From assembly GCA_963650135.1 (NCBI GenBank), contig CAVJLG010000051.1, positions 1 through 64,000 on the forward strand: a stretch of DNA of 64,000 bases. The letters are read 5' to 3'. The notes under the pieces are model-generated. The model saw nothing but the letters and a program-made list of their open reading frames with translations. It made no database searches and was not told where the DNA came from. This document shows, in pieces, positions 16,504 to 25,105 of the stretch (positions are counted from its first letter, which is position 1; the number at the start of each line of letters is the position of its first letter). The DNA is from HGM13006 sp963650135. GTDB taxonomy: Bacteria > Bacillota > Clostridia > Oscillospirales > Oscillospiraceae. Position numbers and translations under genes: made by a program.

Positions 16504-16875
16504 ATGAATAAAAAGCAATCCCTTTTCCAGGCTGCGGTGGCAATGACGCTGATGCTGTGTCTTGCGGGCTGCGGCACAGAGAAAGACATGGGGTCCACCG
16601 TTTCGCCCAGCGCCAGTGTCAGCCCTTCGCCGGTGGTTACGGAGGATCGGGACAGCACCCGTGAGGATCGGGACAGCGGCGTGGAGGACAGCGCTGTGGA
16701 TCGGCCCAGCGCAGAGGAGCCCATGGATACGGAGACGCCCAGCAACGCGGAGACGCCCTCTAACGAAGACGAAGGCTCTCAGGCTGGGGAAGACATGAAG
16801 CAGGCCGGTGAGGATTTGGGCGACGCAGCCCAGAATGCCGGACGGAGCATTGAAAACGGCCTCAAGGGCCAATAA
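16504..16875 (+). CDS. Small acidic lipoprotein, function unknown
   Basis: A 123-residue exported protein. The N-terminal signal peptide ends in the lipobox LAGC, so it should be lipid-anchored on the outer face of the membrane. The mature part is low-complexity and acidic (Ser/Pro/Glu/Asp-rich), followed by a short helix (EDMKQAGEDLGDAAQNAG) resembling YtxH-like or apolipoprotein-like amphipathic repeats. No enzymatic motif. GGAGG precedes ATG 16504. Confidence 0.75.
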   Translation: MNKKQSLFQAAVAMTLMLCLAGCGTEKDMGSTVSPSASVSPSPVVTEDRDSTREDRDSGVEDSAVDRPSAEEPMDTETPSNAETPSNEDEGSQAGEDMKQAGEDLGDAAQNAGRSIENGLKGQ

Positions 16876-16925
16876 GCACTTTGGCGCGCTGTAAGAGATT
16901 CTTGCGGCGCGCCGATGTTCTTTCC

Positions 16926-16954
16926 TTGATGACCTTGGGAGAATGTGATATAGT
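16926..16954 (+). promoter_or_regulatory. Promoter of GNAT gene
   Basis: TTGATG (16926-16931), 17-base spacer, TATAGT (16949-16954). Confidence 0.55.
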
Positions 16955-16979
16955 CGGGAAAACGAAGGGAGGAAATGAC

Positions 16980-17519
16980 ATGGAACTGGAAACCAAACGG
17001 CTGATTCTGCGTCCGTGGACCTTAGATGACGCAGGAGAGCTATACCGTTATGCCAAGGACCCGGATGTGGGGCCTGCCGCCGGATGGGAGCCCCATACCA
17101 GCGTGGAAAACAGCCGGGAGATCATCAAAACCGTATTGTCAGCGCCGGGAACTTTTGCGGTGGTTTTGAAGGAGACGGGCCTTCCCATTGGCAGTGTCGG
17201 CTATTTTCAGACGAAGGCACTGGGCAGTGAAACGGGTGAAATGGAAATGGGCTATTGGATCGGCAAGCCGTACTGGGGCAAGGGTTATGCACCGGAGGCA
17301 ACGGAAGAACTGATCCGCTACTGCTTTACCGAGCTTCACTGCCCACGGGTTTGGTGCAGCCATTTTGACGGCAATGAGAAGTCCAAGCGCTGCATGGAAA
17401 AGTGCGGCTTTACTTATCACCATACGGAAAAGGATCTTGCGTGGGAAGTCACGGAAGAAATTAAGACGGTACATTTTGAATGCCTGACCCGGGAAGATTG
17501 GGAAAAAGCGCAGAAATAA
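16980..17519 (+). CDS. GNAT family N-acetyltransferase (RimJ/RimL-like)
   Basis: A 179-residue acetyl-CoA-dependent acetyltransferase of the RimJ/L branch: N-terminal ETKRLILRPWTLDDA, the central EMGYWIGKPYWGKGYAPEA acetyl-CoA loop (the glycine-rich GKGYA) and a C-terminal SKRCMEKCGF segment. Targets in this family range from protein N-termini to small amines and cannot be fixed here. ATG 16980 has AGGGAGG 7 bases upstream; longer readings cross the promoter. Confidence 0.88.
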   Translation: MELETKRLILRPWTLDDAGELYRYAKDPDVGPAAGWEPHTSVENSREIIKTVLSAPGTFAVVLKETGLPIGSVGYFQTKALGSETGEMEMGYWIGKPYWGKGYAPEATEELIRYCFTELHCPRVWCSHFDGNEKSKRCMEKCGFTYHHTEKDLAWEVTEEIKTVHFECLTREDWEKAQK

Positions 17520-17551
17520 AAGGAACCTCCGGAGCGATTCCGGAGGTCCTT
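17520..17551. terminator. Bidirectional terminator between convergent genes
   Basis: AAGGAACCTCCGGA pairs with TCCGGAGGTCCTT, between the GNAT gene and the minus-strand ABC permease gene. Confidence 0.75.
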
Positions 17552-17554
17552 GTG

Positions 17555-19150
17555 TTATAGGGACGCAAAGATTTTAGTGCCCCGCTTCCGCAGCCAGGTA
17601 TACAGCAGCACGGAGAGTACGGCGGTCAGTATCAGCATCAGCAGAAGATAGACCGTGGCGCTCAGGAAAGCCTGCACCAGGAAGTACAGCCCGCCCATGA
17701 GAATGGAATAGCCCCAGCCGCCGAACAGCGCGATGGTCACGCAGGCGCCCTGCTTAATGGGTGCAGTCTCATTGGTCCAGGTGAGGTTGGGAAACTTGAG
17801 CCCGAGACTCAGGCCCAACATTCCGGAGAAAATGCCATAGCATAGGGGCATCAGCAGAAGCAGGAGCCGCTGGGGGACGGTGCCGGGAATTGCAAGCATC
17901 ACAAGGATTTCGCAAATCAGCGTGGGAACCAGCGTCAAAATCCAGTGAATCCGAAGCTTTGACAGCAGCGGCTGCCAGGGGTCCAGAGGAAGCGTTTGCA
18001 GCTGCCACAGGGTTTTCCCCTCCAGAGAGACAGAGGGCGCGGAAATGTCAATTGTGGAAATTACCATGCAGATGCAGGCGGCCAGGAGCACCGGGAGGAG
18101 TCCCGTGCCGCTGCCTATTTGCGCAAGGGCAGTCAGCAATGCAGGCCCCTTGACGAGCAGTACAATCCCCAGGGCTGGCAGCAGCACAATACCCAGGCCG
18201 CAGTTGAGCATATAGTTGGGACTGCCGAGAAACCGCCGGAATTCCTTAACCAGCAATGCGCGGCCAATGCTGTGGGCTGTAAGCGGCTGGGCATGATAGC
18301 GAACCTTTGCCGCAGCGCCGCTTGAGGTTGCAATGCGCAAAAAGCTCCGGGACAGCAGCCGCCACACCAAGAAGGTAAGCAAAAGGGAGACGACCGTGAC
18401 GATTGACATGGCGGGATAGCTGCCCGCACCGGCCTGCCCCAGAAGATACAGCGGGTAGGCGGCGCCGTGGACTGCCTCGCCATAGCGTACGGCATGTTCA
18501 ATGAGGTCCTGGAGAATGTACTGAATTCGGAAGCAGAAGACATAGTATACTGCGAAAAAGACCAGGGACACCAGAACCGTAACAATGCTCTTATTCTTCA
18601 GCTTCAGGCTGATCTTGGCTACCAACCAGCCCAGCAGGCAGGAGAGCACCAACACCAAAAGCGAGAGGGACAGTAGCAGAAGCAGGCTGCCCAGGACACT
18701 GCCTAAGGTAAATTCACCGAAAATCCAGTAGACGATGATGGCTGGCAGCATCACAACACCGGAGTACATGAGGCCCATGAGGTAGACACTCAGTAGACGG
18801 GAGACAATGATGCAATCTGTTGGAATGGGCAGGGAAAGCAGCAGGTCGTTATCCTTGGACAGATACAGGCTGGAATAGGTATTAAACACACTGCCAAATA
18901 CGCCGAGCAGCAGCGCCAGCAGCGTCATAATCGTGAAATAAAACCAGCCCATGCCCGCGCTGACCAGAGAAACGCAGAGCGCCAGCGACAGAAGCGTAAA
19001 CATGCCGCCCAGCAGCACCACCATCAGCAGGGCGAATAGAATGAAAAATGCAATGGTAGCGCCGGTGGAGCGCTTTTTGTTCTTCTTTTGATCGTAGAAA
19101 TAGCTGCGGAAAATCTCCGTCAGCTGTTTTTTCACCAGAAGCTTTAGCAT
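17555..19150 (-). CDS. ABC exporter permease subunit
   Basis: A 531-residue membrane protein with about twelve hydrophobic segments, resembling the putative ABC-exporter permeases that pair with small ATPases in Firmicutes (ABC-2-like organisation, two halves each starting with a long cytoplasmic N-terminus). It overlaps the 3' end of the upstream ATPase gene by 7 bases, so the two are translated together. The substrate is unknown. Confidence 0.82.
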   Translation of the reverse strand: MLKLLVKKQLTEIFRSYFYDQKKNKKRSTGATIAFFILFALLMVVLLGGMFTLLSLALCVSLVSAGMGWFYFTIMTLLALLLGVFGSVFNTYSSLYLSKDNDLLLSLPIPTDCIIVSRLLSVYLMGLMYSGVVMLPAIIVYWIFGEFTLGSVLGSLLLLLSLSLLVLVLSCLLGWLVAKISLKLKNKSIVTVLVSLVFFAVYYVFCFRIQYILQDLIEHAVRYGEAVHGAAYPLYLLGQAGAGSYPAMSIVTVVSLLLTFLVWRLLSRSFLRIATSSGAAAKVRYHAQPLTAHSIGRALLVKEFRRFLGSPNYMLNCGLGIVLLPALGIVLLVKGPALLTALAQIGSGTGLLPVLLAACICMVISTIDISAPSVSLEGKTLWQLQTLPLDPWQPLLSKLRIHWILTLVPTLICEILVMLAIPGTVPQRLLLLLMPLCYGIFSGMLGLSLGLKFPNLTWTNETAPIKQGACVTIALFGGWGYSILMGGLYFLVQAFLSATVYLLLMLILTAVLSVLLYTWLRKRGTKIFASL

Positions 19151-19857
19151 GACGGGTCCTCCAGTTCCAGGAATACCTCCTCCAGAGAATCGTCACCCTT
19201 GACCTCTTCCATGGTGCCGGAGCGAATCAGCTTGCCGCCCTTGATGATGGCAACCTTATCGCAGAGCTTTTCGGCTACCTCCAGCACATGGGTGGAAAAG
19301 AAAATCGCGCCGCCCTGATCGCATATCTCACGCATCATGCCCTTGAGCAGATGGGACGCCTTGGGGTCCAGGCCTACAAAGGGCTCGTCCATAATGATAA
19401 GCTTGGGACTGTGAATCCAGGCGGCAATGATGGCAAGCTTTTGCTTCATGCCGTGGGAGTAGCTGGCGATGGGCTGGCCCAAATCGCCTAAGAGCTCAAA
19501 CAACTCTGCATACTGCACAATACGGCTTTGGCGATCCTGGGCGCTGACGCCGAATACGTCGGCAATAAAGCTCAGGTACTGGATGCCGGTCATGTATTCG
19601 TAGAGATCGGGATTGTCGGGAATATAGGCCAGCGCCCGCTTACATAGCAGCGGCTCAGACTGAATGGAATGGCCGTCGATGGTAATTTCACCGCTGTCAA
19701 ACTGCAAAATTCCCACAACGGATTTCAGCGTGGTGGTTTTACCGGCACCGTTGTGACCGATGAAGCCGTAAATCTCGCCTGGGGCAATGTGCAGCGACAG
19801 ATCGTCCACTGCCTTTTTGTCTCCGTAGCACTTGATCAGGTGCGAAATGTTCAGCAT
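19144..19857 (-). CDS. ABC exporter ATP-binding subunit
   Basis: A 237-residue ATPase with Walker A GHNGAGKTT (about residues 35-43), an ABC signature segment (YSHGMKQKL), Walker B (LIIMDEPFVGLD) and the switch His (FFSTHVLE). It pairs with the downstream permease. Membership in the bacitracin/multidrug-like or Na+ exporter subfamilies is possible, but no resistance or regulatory genes help. The promoter lies 60-90 bases upstream. Confidence 0.92.
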   Translation of the reverse strand: MLNISHLIKCYGDKKAVDDLSLHIAPGEIYGFIGHNGAGKTTTLKSVVGILQFDSGEITIDGHSIQSEPLLCKRALAYIPDNPDLYEYMTGIQYLSFIADVFGVSAQDRQSRIVQYAELFELLGDLGQPIASYSHGMKQKLAIIAAWIHSPKLIIMDEPFVGLDPKASHLLKGMMREICDQGGAIFFSTHVLEVAEKLCDKVAIIKGGKLIRSGTMEEVKGDDSLEEVFLELEDPSC

Positions 19858-19916
19858 GGTTTTTCTCCTCCTTTACGGGAAAAATGAAATATTCCACTCC
19901 TAAATAGAACAATGTT

Positions 19917-19945
19917 ATACTAGCGAATACGGGATTATTTGTCAA
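19917..19945 (-). promoter_or_regulatory. Promoter of ABC exporter operon
   Basis: On the minus strand, TTGACA (19945-19940), 17-base spacer, TAGTAT (19922-19917). This is a perfect -35 box. Confidence 0.65.
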
Positions 19946-20003
19946 GGAGAATGGAAGGGCCGCCGGAACTGCGATCCACATGGATGCAGCCCGGTGGCAC
20001 ATG

Positions 20004-20246
20004 CTATTTGATTTCCTGCTCCAGCTCGTCAAATTCCGGTGTGGAGAAAAACTCCCCCAGGGTGATGCCAAGCCCATCGCATAACAGCTTGATGGTCAGC
20101 AGCTTTGGATTCTGACTTTTGCCATAGAGTATATTTTTGATGCTGGACGGGGGCAGGGCACAGAGCGCGGCAAGACGGTTGATGCTGAGATTTTGCTCGC
20201 CGCACAGCTGCAAAATCCGGTTCCTCACAGCAGTTATAGTATCCAT
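20004..20246 (-). CDS. Small helix-turn-helix (Cro/C1-type) regulator
   Basis: An 80-residue DNA-binding protein that is almost only an HTH_3 domain: LSINRLAALCALPPSSIKN forms the helix-turn-helix, followed by LGITLGEFFS, typical of this fold. It is divergent from the two tiny genes at 20346-20722 and upstream of the exporter operon, so it may control either. No ligand-binding domain. Confidence 0.85.
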   Translation of the reverse strand: MDTITAVRNRILQLCGEQNLSINRLAALCALPPSSIKNILYGKSQNPKLLTIKLLCDGLGITLGEFFSTPEFDELEQEIK

Positions 20247-20345
20247 TTCGTTCCTCCAGAAATTCCTTTTCTCTTTAGAATATCCGAAAAGTGTAGACAG
20301 AATGGGCTATGTGTGCTACCATTGGGTTGAAGAAAGGAGAAAGAA

Positions 20346-20471
20346 ATGGGCAAATTAGCCGAAAAATATCAGAAAATGTTTGAAATTTACAATAATGGCT
20401 GTAACTTGCGGATAAACTGTGATATCCTCAGTTCGATTGCACACGATACGGCAGAGACAGAATTGGGCTGA
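20346..20471 (+). CDS. Tiny hypothetical protein, 41 residues
   Basis: A short reading frame starting MGKLAEKYQKMFEIYNNG and ending at a TGA at 20469. AAAGGAGA lies 6 bases before ATG 20346, a strong reason to believe it is translated. It is followed within 25 bases by another small gene, and both are divergent from the HTH gene. Function unknown. Confidence 0.55.
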   Translation: MGKLAEKYQKMFEIYNNGCNLRINCDILSSIAHDTAETELG

Positions 20472-20491
20472 GCATGGGAAGGATGAACGAT

Positions 20492-20722
20492 ATGGCGGAC
20501 TATAAAAAGATGTACACAATCCTTTGCGGCGCGGTAGACGAGGTGATTGAGCCCCTGGAGCAAATCCCCATGGCAAGGGAGCCTGTGCAGGTACTCCGTG
20601 AAGCGCTGCTTCAGGCCGAGAATATATATATCAATACCACAACCTATTCCCAAATGTCAAAAAATCCGCAGGTTGTGGCGCTTCGGACGGATGATCCGGC
20701 GGAAAAGGGCAGCGGAGCATAA
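20492..20722 (+). CDS. Small hypothetical protein, 76 residues
   Basis: A predicted helical cytosolic protein starting MADYKKMYTILCGAVDEVIE, with an IPMAREP turn and a second long helix. I chose ATG 20492, which has GGGAAGG at 9 bases; ATGs at 20474 and 20483 have poorer spacing. Similar short proteins accompany small HTH regulators in Clostridia, but I know no function. A strong terminator follows. Confidence 0.6.
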   Translation: MADYKKMYTILCGAVDEVIEPLEQIPMAREPVQVLREALLQAENIYINTTTYSQMSKNPQVVALRTDDPAEKGSGA

Positions 20723-20746
20723 CGGAACGCATCTGAATATTCCAGT

Positions 20747-20793
20747 AAAAAAGGAATCGGACCACCGTGTGTTGGGTGGTCCGATTTCCTTTT
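20747..20793 (+). terminator. Strong intrinsic terminator
   Basis: AAGGAATCGGACCACC pairs with GGTGGTCCGATTTCCTT over an 8-base loop, with TTTT at the end. Confidence 0.88.
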
Positions 20794-20824
20794 GTAAAAG
20801 AGAAAAGAGGAGAAATGAAAAAAC

Positions 20825-21078
20825 ATGAAAAATATATATAAAGCACTTGCGGTGCCTGCTGCCGTTTGTTTTCTTTTGATGACCTTAGTATATCCGGGGA
20901 CTATGACACGAGTTTGAATGAAAATAAAACAGTTTATGAACATATAAATGGTGTCGTTGACCGGATCAATCCGGCACATTTACGGGAATCCTTGGAATTT
21001 ATCTGCGAAAAACGGAAAATATGCAAGCCTTATTTTTACTTGCTGCAAAATTGGAGAAATTACTATAATAACATATAA
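20825..21078 (+). pseudogene. Frameshifted small secreted protein gene
   Basis: From ATG 20825 a signal-peptide-like sequence (MKNIYKALAVPAAVCFLLMT) runs into a TGA after 32 codons. In the next frame an open stretch continues to 21078 (NENKTVYEHINGVVDRINPA). Restoring one G in the GGGG run near 20897 would join them as signal peptide, PGDYDTSLNEN and the rest, an 85-residue secreted protein. It may be a recent pseudogene, a phase-variable G-run, or a sequencing error. The tract is AT-rich compared with its neighbours. Confidence 0.5.
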
Positions 21079-21138
21079 AACAAATGGGAATAAGGTGATA
21101 ATAACGAAATATGCAAAGAAACTGTGAAAAAATCGGGA

Positions 21139-21156
21139 CAAAATGGTGACATTTTG
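21139..21156. promoter_or_regulatory. Candidate operator upstream of peptide transporter
   Basis: Perfect 7+4+7 inverted repeat CAAAATG-GTGA-CATTTTG, 75 bases upstream of the -35 box. Confidence 0.4.
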
Positions 21157-21230
21157 GCGTATAAACACGAATAAATGGAAATAATAGGAGCGCGATTTCA
21201 GAAAGTGACAGCGCCCTTTCATAAAAAGGA

Positions 21231-21259
21231 TTGCAAAATATTTTATGTAACGATATAAT
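21231..21259 (+). promoter_or_regulatory. Promoter of peptide transporter operon
   Basis: TTGCAA (21231-21236), 17-base spacer, TATAAT (21254-21259). Confidence 0.75.
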
Positions 21260-21396
21260 GAGTGCATCAAAGCAGAGAAGCGGTTGCATATACTGACGCT
21301 GCAATGAGAAAAAGCGGAAAAGTGAGAGGGTGTTCTTGCTTTTCTTGCGGGATTCATCGGCGAAAGCCAAAACATCTTGAATGGAGCGATGAAAAC

Positions 21397-23115
21397 ATGA
21401 AATGGAAGCTCAAAAACCTGGCAGCCCTTGCAATGAGTGCAGCAATGGTTCTGTCTATGGCGGCATGTGGCTCCGATAGCGGAAGCACCAGTGCAGCTGC
21501 GTCTGCATCGGGCAGCGAGACAAGCACGGCAGCTGCCGCATCCGGCGACCAGACCTTGAATATTCTTCTGAGCGGTACCGTCAACAACCTGGACCCCGAT
21601 GCGTCCTCCTGGATCGGCGAGTATCAGATTGTGACTCAGTCTCAGGCAAGCCTGCTGCGGATTGTAACCGACGATAACGATAAGGACACCTATGTGGAGG
21701 ACGGCTGCGAATCCTATGATGTCTCCGACGATGGCCTGACCTATACCTTCCATCTCCGCGAGAACTACTGGAGCGACGGCGAAAAGGTTGTGGCACAGCA
21801 GTATGTGGATGCCGCGCTGCGGGCCCTGAACCCCGAAAACGGCTATTCCACCACCGAGTTCCTGCCCATTAAGAATGCACAGGCATACTACGACGGCGAG
21901 TGCGATGCCTCTGAGCTGGGCGTGAAGGCAGTGGACGACAACACGGTAGAGTATACCCTGGAGTCTCCCAACTCTGAGTTCCTGTACTACATTGCCTATC
22001 GTGCCGGTTATCCCTGCCGTCAGGACGTGATCGACAAGGCAACCTCCACCTATGGCACCAACGTAGACGAGATGGTCTTCAACGGTCCCTTTAAGGTGAC
22101 CTCCTGGGTCAAGGAAAACAGCGTGACCCTGGAGAAGAACGATAAGTATTGGGATGCTGAAAACGTTAAGCTCAATACCGTTACCATGCAGTATGTGGCG
22201 GAGCATTCCACGCAGGCAACCCTGTTTGACGCCCAGCAGCTGGACATCGTTCCCTACAACGATGACTACGGTGCAGATTGGGAGGCACAGGCTGCCGACG
22301 GCAAGATTGACTATGTGAACAAGGTCGGCGCTTATTCCGACTTCCTGGTGTTTGCCATTGAAAACGGCGGCAAGTCCGGCCTGATGGGCAACGCCAACAT
22401 CCGTCAGGCGCTGTCCCTGGCAGTTGACCGTCAGGAGCTGTGCGACACCGTTTGGGGCCGCTATGAGCCTGCGTACACCTATGTTCCCTCTGCAGTAACC
22501 TGCGGCGGTAAAACCTATAACACCGCCGGTGAGGGCCTGGTCAAGGACCTCCAGGAGAAGTATTCCACCGATGAGTCCCTCCAGGAGCTGTTCCAGAAGG
22601 GACTGAAGGAGCTGGGCAAGGACACCGACCTCAGCGCAGTGACCATTGACTTCGTGGTAGAGGCCGACAATGTGGCACAGCAGACCCAGGCCGAGTACCT
22701 GGCGCAGACCTGGCAGAACAAGCTGGGCATTCAGGTAAACGTGGACGTGACCACCGATGCCGAGGAGCGCCAGCAGCAGATGGACTATGACGTAGGCGTA
22801 AACGGCTGGGAAGGCGGCGCAAGCCCCTATAACTACCTGTTCGTTGTGAACGTGCCCTATGGTCTGAAGTATCTCACCGGCGTTTACACCAATGAGCATG
22901 TCAACGAGCTGCTGGAGCAGGTTACCAGCATTACCGATGCCGCCAAGCAGGCAGAAACGTTCCACGAGATCGAGGATACGATCCTGGAGGAGGCTGGTGT
23001 TGGTCCCCTGTACTTCACTGACATCAAGTTCTTCCAGCAGACCTATGTGAAGGGAATCTACTACACCAACTTTGGCCCGGAGTTTGATTTCAGCCACGCA
23101 TATATCGAGAAGTAA
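21397..23115 (+). CDS. ABC transporter substrate-binding lipoprotein (OppA/SBP_bac_5)
   Basis: A 572-residue exported solute-binding protein. The signal peptide ends in a lipobox (SMAAC, Cys about residue 24), then a Ser/Ala-rich linker and an SBP_bac_5 domain with the typical YTFHLRENYWSDGEKV and VDRQELCDTVW segments. It binds peptides or related ligands and delivers them to the OppBCDF-like machinery encoded downstream. ATG 21397 follows GGAG. The cognate permeases start 92 bases later. Confidence 0.93.
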   Translation: MKWKLKNLAALAMSAAMVLSMAACGSDSGSTSAAASASGSETSTAAAASGDQTLNILLSGTVNNLDPDASSWIGEYQIVTQSQASLLRIVTDDNDKDTYVEDGCESYDVSDDGLTYTFHLRENYWSDGEKVVAQQYVDAALRALNPENGYSTTEFLPIKNAQAYYDGECDASELGVKAVDDNTVEYTLESPNSEFLYYIAYRAGYPCRQDVIDKATSTYGTNVDEMVFNGPFKVTSWVKENSVTLEKNDKYWDAENVKLNTVTMQYVAEHSTQATLFDAQQLDIVPYNDDYGADWEAQAADGKIDYVNKVGAYSDFLVFAIENGGKSGLMGNANIRQALSLAVDRQELCDTVWGRYEPAYTYVPSAVTCGGKTYNTAGEGLVKDLQEKYSTDESLQELFQKGLKELGKDTDLSAVTIDFVVEADNVAQQTQAEYLAQTWQNKLGIQVNVDVTTDAEERQQQMDYDVGVNGWEGGASPYNYLFVVNVPYGLKYLTGVYTNEHVNELLEQVTSITDAAKQAETFHEIEDTILEEAGVGPLYFTDIKFFQQTYVKGIYYTNFGPEFDFSHAYIEK

Positions 23116-23207
23116 GAATCAAAACCGATTCGAACCAAATCAGGCAGGGGGCAACCCCTGCCTGACTGCATATTGCCCACACATTATAGAAAAGGCAGTT
23201 GTTACTT

Positions 23208-24164
23208 ATGATAAAATACATTTTTCGGCGGTTTTTAGAGCTGCTGCTGGCGCTGTTTCTCATTGCCACGGCAACCTTCTTCCTGACCGCTGCGGCCCCC
23301 GGCGATCCGCTAGTGTCCAGAACCATGTCCTTGCCCCAGGCGTCCCGGGATGCCATGTATGCCAAATACGGCCTGGATAAGCCCCTGATGCAGCGCTATG
23401 TGATTACCATGAAGGGCATGCTCCACGGCGATTTTGGCGAATCCGTGGTCTATGAGGGCCAAACCTTACAGGATATCATTCGGGAAAAGCTCCCGGTGTC
23501 GGCGCGGCTGGGCCTCCAGTCCCTGATTTTCGGCGTGCTGGTGGGATTGTTTTTAGGCGTAATTGCGGCGGTGAAGCGAGACACCTGGATAGACCGGGTG
23601 ATTGTCGTATTTGCGGTGCTACTGATGAGCGTGCCGGAGCTGGTATTGGGCCTGGTATTCCAGAAATACTTTGCCGGTACGCTGAAATGGTTCCCGGTAA
23701 TCGGCTGGCCCTCCGGAAAGGATTTGTGGTTCGGCGGCTGGAAATACACCATTCTTCCTATGCTGTCCGGCGCCCTGCTGCACATTGCAACCTATTCGAG
23801 ACTACTAAAGACCTCCATTCTGGATGTGCTGGATCAGGACTATATCCTCACTGCCCGTTCCAAGGGCCTGTCTGAGCCGAAGATTGTCTGGAGCCACATT
23901 ATGCGGAACTCCTTTATTCCCATTGTGACCCGGCTGCCGGTGTCGATGGCAACCTGTATCACCGGCTCCTTCATCATTGAGAAGATTTTCTCCATTCCCG
24001 GCATTGCCGCCTACTACATTGAGGCGGTGTCTGCCAATGATCTGTCCATCGTATTGGGCGAAACGGTGTTCATTGCGGCGCTGTTTATCGTGGTGGTATT
24101 CTTGACGGATATCCTCTATACGGTGGTGGACCCCAGAATCCGGATTCAAGGAGGGAAACGATAA
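23208..24164 (+). CDS. Peptide ABC transporter permease (OppB/DppB type)
   Basis: A 318-residue inner-membrane permease with six predicted membrane segments: a first TM (ELLLALFLIATATFFLTAA), a periplasmic-type loop, then the BPD_transp_1 domain with the coupling segment YSRLLKTSILDVLDQDYILTARSKGLS recognised by the ATPases (EAA-like loop). ATG 23208 has only a weak site (AAAGG). It overlaps the next gene by one base. Confidence 0.92.
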   Translation: MIKYIFRRFLELLLALFLIATATFFLTAAAPGDPLVSRTMSLPQASRDAMYAKYGLDKPLMQRYVITMKGMLHGDFGESVVYEGQTLQDIIREKLPVSARLGLQSLIFGVLVGLFLGVIAAVKRDTWIDRVIVVFAVLLMSVPELVLGLVFQKYFAGTLKWFPVIGWPSGKDLWFGGWKYTILPMLSGALLHIATYSRLLKTSILDVLDQDYILTARSKGLSEPKIVWSHIMRNSFIPIVTRLPVSMATCITGSFIIEKIFSIPGIAAYYIEAVSANDLSIVLGETVFIAALFIVVVFLTDILYTVVDPRIRIQGGKR

Positions 24165-25093
24165 TGGAAGCGACAAAAACGACCCTCAGACCTGAGGATT
24201 TTGAGATCATCGAAAACCGGGAAGCCAAGAGCGACCAGTTGGTTCGGGAGCCGGTAACCTATTGGAAGGATGCCTGGCGGCGACTGAAAAAGAACAAAAT
24301 CGCCATGGGCTCCCTATTTGTACTCTTTCTGTTTTTGATTATGGTCATCATCGGGCCCTATATCCGGGGCTATGACTATGTTACCTCTGCGCCTCAGTAT
24401 AAAAACGCGGGCATGAGCGCACAGTTTTGGCTGGGCGCGGATTCCCTGGGGCGGGACCTGTTTTCGCGGCTTTGGGTGGGCACCCGAGTATCCTTCCTGG
24501 TGGCGCTGAGCTGCACGGCCATTCAGGTGGTAGTAGGATGTCTTTACGGCAGCATTATGGCCTATTTTGGCGGCATTGTGGATGAAATCATGATGCGTAT
24601 TTTGGAGATTATCACTGCCATTCCCAGCCTGCTGGTGACCATTCTGATTATGATCGCCATGGGCAACAGCGCCGTATCCCTGCTGATTGCACTGTGCATT
24701 GCCTCCTGGTGCCAGACGGCTCGAGTGGTGCGCGGACAGATTATGCAGCTGCGGGAATCCGAGTATGTCATGGCGGCGGAGGCACTGGGTGAGCGGCCCC
24801 TCAAGATCATTGTCCGCCATCTGCTGCCCAACATCATGGGCATTCTGATTCTGGAAGTGGCCACTGCAATCCCCGGCTACATCTTCCAGGAGGCAGGACT
24901 CAGCTTTATCGGCCTGGGCCTGAAAGCGCCCTCCATCAGCTTGGGCCTTTTGATTTCCAACGGTCAGGCCGTGATGAATTCCCATGTAAATCAGCTGATC
25001 TTCCCGGCGCTGGTGCTCTGCATTATGGTGCTTGCCTTTAACCTGCTGGGCGACGGCCTTAGAAATGCGCTGGACCCCAAGTTCCGGAAGTAA
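24164..25093 (+). CDS. Peptide ABC transporter permease (OppC/DppC type)
   Basis: A 309-residue partner permease. A cytoplasmic N-terminus (about 50 residues) precedes the first TM, then GADSLGRDLFSRLWVGTR, characteristic of OppC, and the EAA-like loop ESEYVMAAEALGERPLKII. It forms the translocation pore with the preceding permease. Confidence 0.93.
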   Translation: MEATKTTLRPEDFEIIENREAKSDQLVREPVTYWKDAWRRLKKNKIAMGSLFVLFLFLIMVIIGPYIRGYDYVTSAPQYKNAGMSAQFWLGADSLGRDLFSRLWVGTRVSFLVALSCTAIQVVVGCLYGSIMAYFGGIVDEIMMRILEIITAIPSLLVTILIMIAMGNSAVSLLIALCIASWCQTARVVRGQIMQLRESEYVMAAEALGERPLKIIVRHLLPNIMGILILEVATAIPGYIFQEAGLSFIGLGLKAPSISLGLLISNGQAVMNSHVNQLIFPALVLCIMVLAFNLLGDGLRNALDPKFRK

Positions 25094-25105
25094 GGGGAGG
25101 ACAAC

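Larger units (their letters stand above)
21079..21396 (+). promoter_or_regulatory. Control region of peptide transporter operon
   Basis: This 318-base AT-rich gap has no convincing gene. It carries the palindrome CAAAATG-GTGA-CATTTTG (21139-21156), the promoter TTGCAA/TATAAT (21231-21259) and a long untranslated leader of about 130 bases before ATG 21397. Confidence 0.65.

Noticed and set aside
20980..23097. Long open frame antisense to the OppA-like gene (about 700 codons)
   Set aside because: It mirrors a clearly real gene, has no recognisable domain, and results from codon bias on the opposite strand.
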